Position numbers and translations under genes: made by a program | The notes under the pieces: generated by a model | Told to the model about the DNA's origin: nothing | The model's input: only the letters and a program-made list of their open reading frames with translations | The model's database searches: none | Shown: positions 24,523-32,416 of the stretch, one piece after another | Layout: each line of letters starts with the position of its first letter | Numbering within the stretch: position 1 is the first letter of the stretch | DNA from: Limosilactobacillus sp. | GTDB lineage: Bacteria; Bacillota; Bacilli; Lactobacillales; Lactobacillaceae | Direction: 5' to 3' | Length of the DNA stretch: 64,000 nt | Assembly (NCBI RefSeq): GCF_022482365.1 | Contig: NZ_JAKVPE010000001.1 | Span: forward strand, 930,001 to 994,000

Positions 24523-26113
24523 AGTACACATTATCCCAGCCCACCAGCAAAAAGGAAATACTATTCATCAGCGGCGTAGTCAACATCCATTTGACCAACT
24601 CCGAGTGGCCGCTTATTGCCGGGTTTCGACCGACTATGATGAGCAAGCTAGCTCCTACGAAACTCAGGTAGCTCACTACAAAGAGCTAATTCAAAAGAAA
24701 CCAACCTGGGAATTTGCAGGTATCTATGCTGATGATGGAATCTCCGGAACCAACACCAAGAAACGGGAACAATTCAATAAAATGATTGCGGCCTGTAAAG
24801 CCGGTAAAATTGACTTAATTGTCACCAAGTCAATTAGCCGATTTGCTCGAAATACTATTGATTGCCTGAAGTATATCCGGGACTTAAAAGCTATCAATGT
24901 GGCGATCTTCTTTGAAAAGGAAAACATCAACACCATGGACGCCAAGGGTGAAGTTCTGATTACCATCATGGCTTCCCTTGCTCAACAAGAAAGTGAGTCC
25001 TTATCACAAAACGTCAAGATGGGGATTCAGTACCGCTATCAGCAAGGAAAAGTATTCGTGAATCATAATCACTTCCTGGGCTATACCAAGGATGCTCAAG
25101 GTAACTTGGTAATTGAACCGGAAGAAGCCAAGGTTATTAAACGGATCTTCTATAGCTACTTAAATGGAATGAGCATGAAGCAAATCGCTGATTCACTCAA
25201 AGCTGATGGTATTCTGACTGGTGGCAAAACAAAAAATTGGCGCTCTAGCAGCGTGGCTAAAATCCTAAAAAATGAAAAATACATTGGTGATGCCCTTTTA
25301 CAGAAGACTTACACCGTTGATTTTCTTAATAAAAAACGAGTGAAGAATGAAGGCATCATGCCACAATACTACGTGGAGAATGATCACCCGGCGATTATTC
25401 CCAAGTCTGTTTTCATGCAAGTACAGCAGATCATCAAACAGCGCCGAAATGGTATCACTACTAAGAACGGTAAGCATAGGCGCCTTAACGGTAAATATTG
25501 CTTCTCTCAAAAAATATTTTGTGGTAAGTGCGGTGATATCATGCAGCGAAACATGTGGTATCGACCAGAGAAAGTAGCAGTCTGGCGCTGCGCCAGTCGG
25601 ATAAGGAGAAGTAAAACTGGTCGCCGCTGCATGATTCGAAACGTTAAAGAACCCCTTCTAAAAGAAGCTACTATTGAGGCTTTTAACCAGCTCATTGAAG
25701 GGCATGAGTTAGCCAACAAACAAATCAAAGCCAACATCATGAAGGTCATCGAGAACTCCAAAGGACCAACACTCGATCAAATCAACCAACAGTTGGAAGA
25801 GGTACAGATGAAGCTCATCCAGGCTGCCAATCAGCATCAAGACTGCGACGCGCTAACCCAGCAAATTATGGACCTGCGGAAGCAAAAAGAAAAAGTCCAA
25901 AGTCGTGAAACTGATCAACAAGCCAAACTACACAGCCTTGATGAAATTAACAAATTAGTCGAATTGCACAAGTATGGCTTAGTTGACTTTGATGAACAAT
26001 TGGTTCGTCGCTTGGTAGAAAAAATCACCATCTTCCAACGCTACATGGAATTCACGTTCAAAGATGGTGAAGTAATTAGACCTGAATTATGCATATCTTT
26101 TCCTAAACCTTAA
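24515..26113 (+). CDS. Large serine recombinase 2
   Basis: 532 residues starting at TTG. It has the same architecture as its neighbour: LRVAAYCRVSTDY with catalytic S38, IVTKSISRFARN, FEKENINTM, a recombinase domain (HNHFLGYTKDAQGN, KNWRSSSVAKILKNEKYIGD), a zinc ribbon (FCGKCGDIM and WRCAS near 335) and a coiled coil. The two proteins are clearly homologous but diverged, not a recent duplication. A tandem pair of this type recalls ccrA/ccrB of SCC elements, where both are needed; that comparison is one of arrangement, not of sequence. A 23-base stretch near its 3' end (26017-26039) recurs at 28072-28094. Confidence 0.92.
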   Translation: MGKVHIIPAHQQKGNTIHQRRSQHPFDQLRVAAYCRVSTDYDEQASSYETQVAHYKELIQKKPTWEFAGIYADDGISGTNTKKREQFNKMIAACKAGKIDLIVTKSISRFARNTIDCLKYIRDLKAINVAIFFEKENINTMDAKGEVLITIMASLAQQESESLSQNVKMGIQYRYQQGKVFVNHNHFLGYTKDAQGNLVIEPEEAKVIKRIFYSYLNGMSMKQIADSLKADGILTGGKTKNWRSSSVAKILKNEKYIGDALLQKTYTVDFLNKKRVKNEGIMPQYYVENDHPAIIPKSVFMQVQQIIKQRRNGITTKNGKHRRLNGKYCFSQKIFCGKCGDIMQRNMWYRPEKVAVWRCASRIRRSKTGRRCMIRNVKEPLLKEATIEAFNQLIEGHELANKQIKANIMKVIENSKGPTLDQINQQLEEVQMKLIQAANQHQDCDALTQQIMDLRKQKEKVQSRETDQQAKLHSLDEINKLVELHKYGLVDFDEQLVRRLVEKITIFQRYMEFTFKDGEVIRPELCISFPKP

Positions 26114-26237
26114 CGAGAATGCTGCTACACCATAGTTTTATCTTTGATTGAGGGTTTCACCAAAATGGTGTACCAAAAAAGCACCTTCCGTGTTATTGTT
26201 ATAGCGACCAAACAATAACGAACACAGGAGATGCCTC

Positions 26238-27384
26238 ATGACTAACTTACACGAAACCCAACTGCGATTCAACCCTAAAATCAAAATTAAGACTGATGAT
26301 GTTCAACTTTCAAATAACGCAGGCCTGTTGTTTTACGCCGAATTTAAGCACGCAGCTGGTCTTGACCAAATTATTGATCAAGCGGCGGCACAATTAAGCG
26401 AAAAACATATTGGCCCTCATTATTCTAAAACTAGCTTACTCAATCAAATGCTGGAACTGAATATTGCCGGTTACGGCAATGATGTCGCGGCCGACGCGCT
26501 ACAACGACCCAGTCATGAAACAGGTCCATGGGACGACTGATTTAGCACCACAACCGACTATTTCTCGTTTTTTAAGTGCGCTAACTTGTGATGATGTTCT
26601 GCACTTGAACCGTTTGATTTTAACTTTGGCGCTCGATTATATCAGTACTAAACATATTGACACGGTCATGCTTGATGTTGATTCGACGCATTGTGATACC
26701 TTTGGTCATCAAGAAGCTGCTAGTTTCAATGCGCATTATGGGGTTACTGGTTTCCATCCGCTAGTGGCCTATATCGCGCAGCTGAATTTGCTTTTAGGAA
26801 TCAAGCAACGTCCAGGCAATCAGTACACCAGCACTGGTGTCAAAGAATTCTTAGCCCCGATCTTTGCGGCTTTTTGTGAATTGCCGTTTGATGTTCAGTT
26901 GATTTTACGCGGTGATAGTGGTTTTGCGACGCCTGAGCTTTATACGCTCTGCGAATTTTATGATGTAAAATATGTGATCCGCCTGAAGCAAAACGCCGCT
27001 TTAGACCAACTAGCTGATGAATTCACACCAGTAGTGCCCAAGCATTTTGATCAGAATTCGGTCATCTATGGTGAATTCAACTACGCGGCCAAGAGCTGGT
27101 CGATTGATCGACGTGTCCTAGTAAAATCGACGCATCAAGTAGGCGAACTATTCTTTGAACGGCAATATATGGTCACTAATATGACTGAAGCCGGGGTCAA
27201 ATTATTGTACTTAGCCTATCAAAAGCGTGGGGCCATGGAAAACCTGATCAAAGAAAGTAAAGCAGGCTTTTTTATGGATAAGACGAATAGCCACACCGTA
27301 GCAATTATCGAAGATTTATACCGCCAATGGACCCAAGTATTTTATTTGAAAAGCGCTTTCACAACTGTTATAGTATTAGTGTAA
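26238..27384 (+). pseudogene. IS1380 transposase, frameshifted and 3' truncated
   Basis: The first frame (26238-26540) reads FNPKIKIKTDDVQLSNNAGL through VAADALQRP. The protein then continues in a second frame from about 26505 (NDPVMKQVHGTTDLAPQPTI), with the IS1380 core DVDSTHCDTFGHQEAASFN, VQLILRGDSGFATPELY and KRGAMENLIKESKAGFFMDKTNSH. The lost base lies near 26500-26515. After NSH the family sequence is not recognisable and about 80 C-terminal residues are missing. It cannot make an active enzyme. Confidence 0.85.
27346..27374 (+). promoter_or_regulatory. Promoter of dps
   Basis: TTGAAA (27346-27351), a 17-base spacer, TATAGT (27369-27374), 37 bases upstream of the dps start. It lies inside the tail of the IS1380 frame, which marks the junction between IS remnant and native DNA to its left. 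Confidence 0.6.
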
Positions 27385-27411
27385 CCAATAGTTATGAAGA
27401 GGGGGTTCATT

Positions 27412-27894
27412 ATGACAACTTACAATTATGACTTTCCAAAATCAAAAGCACAACTCAATCAACTGATTGCCGATATCAGCCAATTAAAGGTCAACGTTCA
27501 ACAAACACACTGGTATATGCGCGGTGAAAACTTCTTCCGTCTCCATCCGCTGATGGACGAATATGGCGATCAACTAAGCGAACAGCTCGATCAAATTGCA
27601 GAACGCTTGATTGCTTTAAATGGTAGCCCACTGGCAACAACTCACGAATTCATTGAAAATACTGGCCTACCAGATGACAAAGTCGCTTTTGATCAATTAA
27701 CGATGACTGAATTCATGCAACGGCTAGTTGATCAATTCAAGTACCTACGTGACCAATACCAAAAAGGAATCGAAGTTACTGACGAAGAAAAAGACTTCCC
27801 AACTCAAGATATGCTTAATGGCTTCAAGGATGAAACCGATAAAAATATTTGGATGATCAGTGCTTATCTAGGCAAAGCACCATTCGCTGACTAA
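27412..27894 (+). CDS. dps: Dps family ferritin-like DNA protection protein
   Basis: 160 residues. Dps forms a 12-subunit shell that oxidises and stores iron with hydrogen peroxide and protects DNA in stress. The ferroxidase ligands are in QQTHWYMRGENFF near 34 and HPLMDEYGDQLSEQLDQIAER near 46-66. The length is typical. The start at 27412 has GAGGGGG upstream and fits the family; an earlier in-frame ATG at 27394 has no good SD. It is a single gene with its own promoter and terminator. Confidence 0.92.
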   Translation: MTTYNYDFPKSKAQLNQLIADISQLKVNVQQTHWYMRGENFFRLHPLMDEYGDQLSEQLDQIAERLIALNGSPLATTHEFIENTGLPDDKVAFDQLTMTEFMQRLVDQFKYLRDQYQKGIEVTDEEKDFPTQDMLNGFKDETDKNIWMISAYLGKAPFAD

Positions 27895-27897
27895 TAT

Positions 27898-27940
27898 AAA
27901 AGACCATATGGCTATAAACGAGTAGCAATATGGTCTTTTC
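27898..27940 (+). terminator. Terminator of dps
   Basis: A perfect stem of about 13 bases, AAAAGACCATAT against ATATGGTCTTTT, starting three bases after the stop codon, with a T run. Confidence 0.85.
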
Positions 27941-28237
27941 TTATGCTGAAAAAATAGCAACCAATAACACGACAATAACTCCCTGAATTATTCACCATAA
28001 GTTCTCCAAGCACAGTGTCACCCCGTTATCATGGGCGGTACTGTGTTTTTTATTTTTCACCTTTTTAGAGCAGAAAAAATCACCATCTTCCAACCTGTAG
28101 TTAACCGTTAACAAATAGTCATCCACCAGTAACTGTAACTCTTTTGAGGAACTTACCCAATTATTTATCACACTGAGCAACTCCGATTGAACATCATTAT
28201 AGTCATATAAAAAACTGTACGCTTGAATTATTTAGGG
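27941..28237. other. Scar region between dps and the cold-shock gene
   Basis: No intact gene. The plus strand has a hairpin CACAGT (28011) to ACTGTG (28040) followed by a T run to about 28057. On the minus strand an open stretch reads LLSVINNWVSSSKELQLLVD with no clear start, perhaps a gene fragment. A 23-base sequence at 28072-28094 is identical to 26017-26039 in recombinase 2. Confidence 0.45.
28072..28094 (+). repeat. 23-base copy of a recombinase-2 segment
   Basis: AGAAAAAATCACCATC followed by TTCCAAC is identical to 26017-26039 inside the C-terminal coding region of recombinase 2 (EKITIFQ). Outside these 23 bases the flanks differ. It may be a remnant of another recombinase gene or a product of recombination. 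Confidence 0.6.
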
Positions 28238-28266
28238 TTGCATACAGCGAATTAAAGTGTTAAAAT
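28238..28266 (+). promoter_or_regulatory. Promoter of the cold-shock gene
   Basis: TTGCAT (28238-28243), a 17-base spacer, TAAAAT (28261-28266). It gives a 5' untranslated leader of about 110 bases, as usual for csp genes, whose leaders fold differently in the cold. Confidence 0.55.
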
Positions 28267-28383
28267 TATTCAGATTAACACATCAGGAAGTTATAAGTAT
28301 CATTCATTTTTGCTATCTATTATTTTCTTAGATGTTAATTCAATTTGGTTACTTTGGTTTGATTCCTAGGAGGATATATATAT

Positions 28384-28584
28384 ATGCAAAATGGTACTGT
28401 AAAATGGTTTAATGCTGATAAGGGCTATGGGTTTATCTCTGGTTCAGATGGTAAAGATGTATTCGTACACTTTTCATCAATTAAAACTAACGGTTTTAAG
28501 AGTCTTGAGGAAGGGCAAAAAGTTAGTTACGATGTTGAACAAGCCGATCGAGGACCTCAAGCGACTAATGTTGTTCCACAATAA
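28384..28584 (+). CDS. csp: Cold-shock protein, CspA family
   Basis: 66 residues, one OB-fold cold-shock domain with both RNA-binding motifs, KGYGFI (RNP1) and DVFVHF (RNP2). It is an RNA chaperone that loosens mRNA structure in the cold and in fast growth. SD AGGAGG precedes the start. It has its own promoter, long leader and terminator. The sequence [16 protein letters not shown] is typical of lactobacilli. Confidence 0.95.
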   Translation: MQNGTVKWFNADKGYGFISGSDGKDVFVHFSSIKTNGFKSLEEGQKVSYDVEQADRGPQATNVVPQ

Positions 28585-28600
28585 TTTGTCTAATATTATG

Positions 28601-28633
28601 AAGAACTGCTTTTGATGGAGCAGTTCTTTTTTT
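28601..28633 (+). terminator. Terminator of the cold-shock gene
   Basis: AAGAACTGCT (28601-28610) pairs with AGCAGTTCTT (28619-28628), followed by a T run. Confidence 0.88.
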
Positions 28634-28679
28634 ATGGCTCTTCGTCAAAAAGTACTGATAGAAAAATTTGAATAACTTT

Positions 28680-29093
28680 TCAAACAGCTCGTGTCTGAGA
28701 TTGGACATGAGCTGTTCTTTTATTCTTCCAGTTGATGGCAAAGTATGAGTTAGGAAGGGCAAGCAGGATTTGAGCCCGAAAATTAAAGAAGTTACGAAAG
28801 CCATAAGCAGTTCGTTTAATAACTTTGATCTTATTGTTAGTTCCTTCGACTGGACCATTCGTGTAGTCACCATATTTAAAGCTGGTGATAATCTCTTTAC
28901 GATTCCTCCGGAGAGTCCGTTGAACTTTTTGAAGTGATTGGGGAAGCTGGGTCCATTTAATCGCGAGTAAATGATTGAGTTCATCCTTACTACGATGATT
29001 GATCGCGAGAATAAGGTCCTGATAATAACGATAAGCTTGTTTAAGATCATCATTGAAAGCCAGTAAGCGTTGAATAACTTCAACGTCGGTCAA
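28680..29093 (-). pseudogene. ISL3-family transposase, C-terminal fragment
   Basis: 137 codons matching the end of ISL3-type transposases: ITSFKYGDYTNGPVEGTNNK, then IKVIKRTAYGFRNFFNFRAQ with the catalytic glutamate in VEGTNN. About 290 N-terminal residues are missing, with no trace upstream. The remnant predates the IS30 copy B insertion next to it. Inactive. Confidence 0.8.
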
Positions 29094-29147
29094 CTGAGTA
29101 TACTCTATTGTAGCAGACTATTGAAAACGTTTACTTATTTTTGCTGA

Positions 29148-29250
29148 TTATTCCAACTTTAAATCGGCTTGACTGACCATAGTATCAACCTTCAATTCAT
29201 GGATTGTATATTCAGTTGAAATTTGTGATAAATGATGATTAACATTTATT
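29148..29250 (-). pseudogene. 3' part of a small ORF interrupted by IS30 copy B
   Basis: Removing IS30 copy B and one 13-base repeat joins this stretch to 30530-30550 and restores an open frame on the minus strand, starting at the ATG at 30550: MQEINVNHHLSQIS through DLKLE-stop, 36 codons. I do not recognise the peptide. The AAGGATAAA upstream could serve as SD. It may be a real small gene or a remnant of the neighbouring ISL3 region. Confidence 0.4.
29238..29250 (+). repeat. Target duplication of IS30 copy B, left
   Basis: ATTAACATTTATT, repeated exactly at 30530-30542. These are the two 13-base direct repeats made when copy B inserted. Confidence 0.9.
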
Positions 29251-30529
29251 GGTAGATTATAGAATGAAGTTAGCCACCCAGTTGGTGGTAAATAAAAAAC
29301 GCCATTCGGCGTGACATCAGGTATCATATTAAGTGAACCAAACCTATATGAAAGGATGTCCGTCAAATGACGCACTTAAATGATACCATGTCTACTATTT
29401 TATTGACTACTCATAAAAAGAATGCTCATCTTACTAAAGAAGAACGTGTGATGATTGCGACTTTAAAGTCGCAAGGACTTTCCAATCGCGCAATTGGTCG
29501 CCAATTAGGAGTTAATCATCAAACAATTAATAACGAGCTCAACCGTGGTACGGTCCGCCAACTTCGTCGTCAAAAATCTAATGGTAAGATTTACGAATAT
29601 TCTTACTACATCTATAGTTATGAAGCTGGTCAGGCCACATATCTTGAACATCACCGCCATTCTGGTCGTCGTCGCTTATATTATTCTTCAAAGCAATTTT
29701 TACGATTAGCTGATCAGCTAATGCTTGGTGAGTTTGACGACCACCATTACTCCCCACAAGCGGTTATTTATAAGGCTCGAGATTTAATGAATGATGGCAC
29801 CCTGATCCCAAAGTCGGTTGTAACTTTATATCAATGGATTAATGAGGGTGTGCTTCGTACGTCCAATTTAGACCTCTTTGAAAAACCTAAACGTAAGCAT
29901 CATCAAACTCATCCGCAAGCTAAAAGGTGCTTAGGGCCTAATATTGCTCAACGACCTCAAACTGCGGACCAACGGTCCGAAATTGGCCATTGGGAACTGG
30001 ATACAGTTCAGGGACAGAAAAACGGTAATGACAGTGTTGTACTAGTAATGACTGATCGCCTTTCACGAGTTAATATCACGAGTAAAATTGCTGGTAAAAC
30101 TGCGCATGCAGTAAATCAGTTCTTTATAAATTTGCGCCAGAAAATGGGCACAGATGCTTACTATCGCATTTTTAAGACAATAACCTCTGACAACGGTTCA
30201 GAATTTAGTGAGTTAACACAAGTTCACGATCATGTTTTCTATGCTGATCCGTATTCCCCTTGGGAACGTGGATCCAATGAGATCAATAACCGGTTTCTCC
30301 GCAAGGAGATTACCAAAGGTGAAGCTATAAATAACTATAGTAGTGCTCAGATCATAGCGACTAATGATTGGATGAATCACTATCCACGAGCTATGTTTAA
30401 TGGACATTCGTCAATGGATATCTATCGTAAGGCCTTCTACCAAGAGATATCACAGCTCCATCAACCAATAATCAATTGGTCAGTATTATTTATTTGAGTC
30501 CAGTGGCTAACTTATTCTTGAAATTTAGG
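29251..30529 (+). mobile_element. IS30-family insertion sequence, complete copy B
   Basis: 1279 bp from GGTAGATTATAG to AATTTAGG, with inverted ends sharing the core AAGTTAGCCAC and exact 13-base target duplications on both sides. By eye it looks the same as copy A and differs from copy C at one base. The intact duplications show that this copy inserted here and has not recombined since. Confidence 0.95.
29367..30497 (+). CDS. IS30-family transposase (copy B)
   Basis: 376 residues, identical to the copy A protein, with helix-turn-helix near 22-60 and D212, D275, E305 in the RNase H-like core. Complete frame with AAAGGA upstream. With its ends and duplications intact, this is a fully competent element. 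Confidence 0.95.
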   Translation: MTHLNDTMSTILLTTHKKNAHLTKEERVMIATLKSQGLSNRAIGRQLGVNHQTINNELNRGTVRQLRRQKSNGKIYEYSYYIYSYEAGQATYLEHHRHSGRRRLYYSSKQFLRLADQLMLGEFDDHHYSPQAVIYKARDLMNDGTLIPKSVVTLYQWINEGVLRTSNLDLFEKPKRKHHQTHPQAKRCLGPNIAQRPQTADQRSEIGHWELDTVQGQKNGNDSVVLVMTDRLSRVNITSKIAGKTAHAVNQFFINLRQKMGTDAYYRIFKTITSDNGSEFSELTQVHDHVFYADPYSPWERGSNEINNRFLRKEITKGEAINNYSSAQIIATNDWMNHYPRAMFNGHSSMDIYRKAFYQEISQLHQPIINWSVLFI

Positions 30530-30542
30530 ATTAACATTTATT
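30530..30542 (+). repeat. Target duplication of IS30 copy B, right
   Basis: ATTAACATTTATT, identical to 29238-29250. Confidence 0.9.
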
Positions 30543-30920
30543 TCTTGCATAGCTGATTTATCCTTAAAAAAGAATAATTTTTGTCATACACGTCGAGTAT
30601 ACAACTCTCCTGCGAATTTTCGATATTTTAACCGAATTAGCATAAATTCAATATTATTTTCGTTGACTCACTCCTTGGTACCAAACTGACCGATTCGTAC
30701 ATACCACAAACGCTACCATATCAAGGCTCACTTCTACTTTCACTACCATAATCAACACAACCTGCCAAACTGGACATTCGCACACTCGACTATCGAAATA
30801 GGACATAGAACACTCGACCCGCCAGCTTCAAATAGAAGAAGTGTACTATTTCCAATAGTTCAGAAGGGAAAAAGTACACTTTCAATCATCTATAAATACC
30901 GTCAGAGCGCGGTTTATCGG
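30543..30920. other. Gene-free stretch with possible IS21-type end remnant
   Basis: No convincing gene. At 30772-30790 and 30801-30818 there are two related repeats (GGACAT, then 3-5 bases, then ACACTCGAC). At about 30839-30882 there is an imperfect inverted repeat around AAGTGTACT and AGTACACTT. Repeated terminal motifs of this kind occur at IS21-family ends. The start of a small interrupted ORF lies at 30530-30550 on the minus strand. Confidence 0.35.
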
Positions 30921-32297
30921 CTATTTTTCTGTACGTTCAAGGACTGTAACGCTCTCGACATGCGTAGTCTGCGGGAACTGATCCACCGGCTGAATCGGCT
31001 TCGTCACATGGTAGCCGACCTCAGCAAAACGCTGAATATCGCGCACCAGGGTCGCCGGGTTGCAGGAAACGTAGATCACCTTTTGCGGTCCCATCTCGCC
31101 GGTTGCTTCAATCAGCGATTCCGCCAGGCCCTTACGCGGCGGGTCCACGATCACGACATCCGGCTTCAGGCCCGCCGCCTGCCACTTGGCAAACTGCTCC
31201 TCCGCCTTGCCGACGACAAACTTGGCGTTCTTGATTCCGTTGCGTTTAGCATTGTGCTTGGCATCGTCAATCGCTGCCGGGACAATCTCAACCCCGTAGA
31301 CCTGCTTGGCGTGCTTAGCCACCGCCAGCGAAATCGTTCCGATCCCACAATAGGCGTCGATCACCGTCTGACTGCCGTCCAACCCCGCATTGTCGATTGC
31401 CGTCTGGTAGAGGCGCTCAGTCTGTTGCGGGTTAACCTGGTAGAAGGACAGCGGCGAAATCGCAAAGTCGATCCCCAATAACTGGTCGTGGATCTCACTG
31501 GCGCCCCACAGCGTCTTGTCGGTGTCGCCGAGCAAGCGGTTGGTCTTCTTGTCGTTGATGTTTTGGACAATCGACTTGACTTCCGGCACCCCGGCCACGA
31601 TTCCGTCGACAATCTGTTCCTCCATCGGCAGGCGCTTCGTGTTGGTGACCAGCACCACCATCATCTCGTGACTATAGTAACCGCGGCGCACCATCACCGT
31701 CCGGATGACGCCCTTGCCGGTCCGCTCGTCGTACGGCGTCACGTGGTACTTGCGCAGAAGGTCCCGCACCACCACAATCGCCTGGTCAATCTTCGGATCC
31801 TGGATGTAGAAGTCCTCAATCGGCACCAGGGTGTGGCTGCCCCGCTTGTAGAAGCCAGTCTCCAGCTGGCCCCGCACCGTCTTCACCGGCACCTGGGCCT
31901 TGTTCCGGTAGTGGTAGGGCGTGTCCATCCCCATCGTCGGCAGCACCTTGATCTCATCGAGGTGGGCCTTCTCCAGCAGCTCCTCAATCTGATGCTGCTT
32001 AAACTTCAGCTGGGCCGCATACTTCAGGTGCCCCAGCGGCGCAATCCCGGTCTGGATGTAGGCCTTGTCCTTGACGTCGACCCGGTCCGGGCTCTTAGTC
32101 TGCCACTCCATCACCCGCCCCCAGGCAAAGTTACGCGTCACCTTGGTCACCCTGATCGTCACCTGTTCCCCGGGCAGGGCGTTGGGCACGAAGACCGGGA
32201 AGTCGTCGACCTTGACCACCCCGTTGCCCTGGTAGGTCAGATCAACCACGGTGCCCTGATAATCATTGTTTTTATGTACTGGTACTTGAACCTTCAT
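30921..32297 (-). CDS. rlmCD: 23S rRNA (uracil-5-)-methyltransferase, RlmCD type
   Basis: 458 residues. A TRAM RNA-binding domain (about 5-62) is followed by a SAM-dependent methyltransferase with VIDAYCGIGTISLA near 315, VIVDPPRKGL near 385 and catalytic cysteine in VSCNPATLVRD near 411. It methylates C5 of uridines in 23S rRNA. The iron-sulphur cysteine cluster of the E. coli RlmD type is absent, as in the Gram-positive RlmCD group, which modifies two sites. It lies downstream of dagK with a terminator between. The assignment rlmCD rather than trmFO-like or RlmC alone is by family. Confidence 0.88.
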   Translation of the reverse strand: MKVQVPVHKNNDYQGTVVDLTYQGNGVVKVDDFPVFVPNALPGEQVTIRVTKVTRNFAWGRVMEWQTKSPDRVDVKDKAYIQTGIAPLGHLKYAAQLKFKQHQIEELLEKAHLDEIKVLPTMGMDTPYHYRNKAQVPVKTVRGQLETGFYKRGSHTLVPIEDFYIQDPKIDQAIVVVRDLLRKYHVTPYDERTGKGVIRTVMVRRGYYSHEMMVVLVTNTKRLPMEEQIVDGIVAGVPEVKSIVQNINDKKTNRLLGDTDKTLWGASEIHDQLLGIDFAISPLSFYQVNPQQTERLYQTAIDNAGLDGSQTVIDAYCGIGTISLAVAKHAKQVYGVEIVPAAIDDAKHNAKRNGIKNAKFVVGKAEEQFAKWQAAGLKPDVVIVDPPRKGLAESLIEATGEMGPQKVIYVSCNPATLVRDIQRFAEVGYHVTKPIQPVDQFPQTTHVESVTVLERTEK

Positions 32298-32371
32298 TTC
32301 TTTTCCTCCATCGAAAATCTCTGCTCTCTATTATATAACGACCGCTTTTCTTCCCTCAACTGGGACGCTAA

Positions 32372-32413
32372 AAAGGGATTGTGAACGCCGCTTTTGGCAT
32401 TCACAATCCCTTT
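32372..32413 (-). terminator. Terminator after dagK
   Basis: AAAGGGATTGTGAA (32372-32385) pairs with TTCACAATCCCTTT (32400-32413), 14 base pairs. It follows the dagK stop immediately in the minus direction. Confidence 0.88.
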
Positions 32414-32416
32414 ATT

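Larger units (their letters stand above)
26191..27384 (+). mobile_element. IS1380-family element remnant
   Basis: Contains a hairpin upstream of the transposase frame (GTTATTGTT at 26192 against AACAATAAC at 26211) and a broken transposase. The right end is lost: the native sequence seems to stop near 27300, where the frame runs into the dps promoter region. Terminal inverted repeats could not be paired. Confidence 0.7.

Noticed and set aside
26017-28094. The 23-base repeat as the attachment core of the serine recombinases
   Set aside because: One copy lies inside the coding sequence of recombinase 2 and in frame; attachment sites normally lie outside the genes, so this was kept only as a repeat.
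27992-28180. 62-codon minus-strand frame between dps and csp
   Set aside because: Its end runs through a terminator-like hairpin and the open stretch extends upstream without a good start; treated as a possible gene fragment only.
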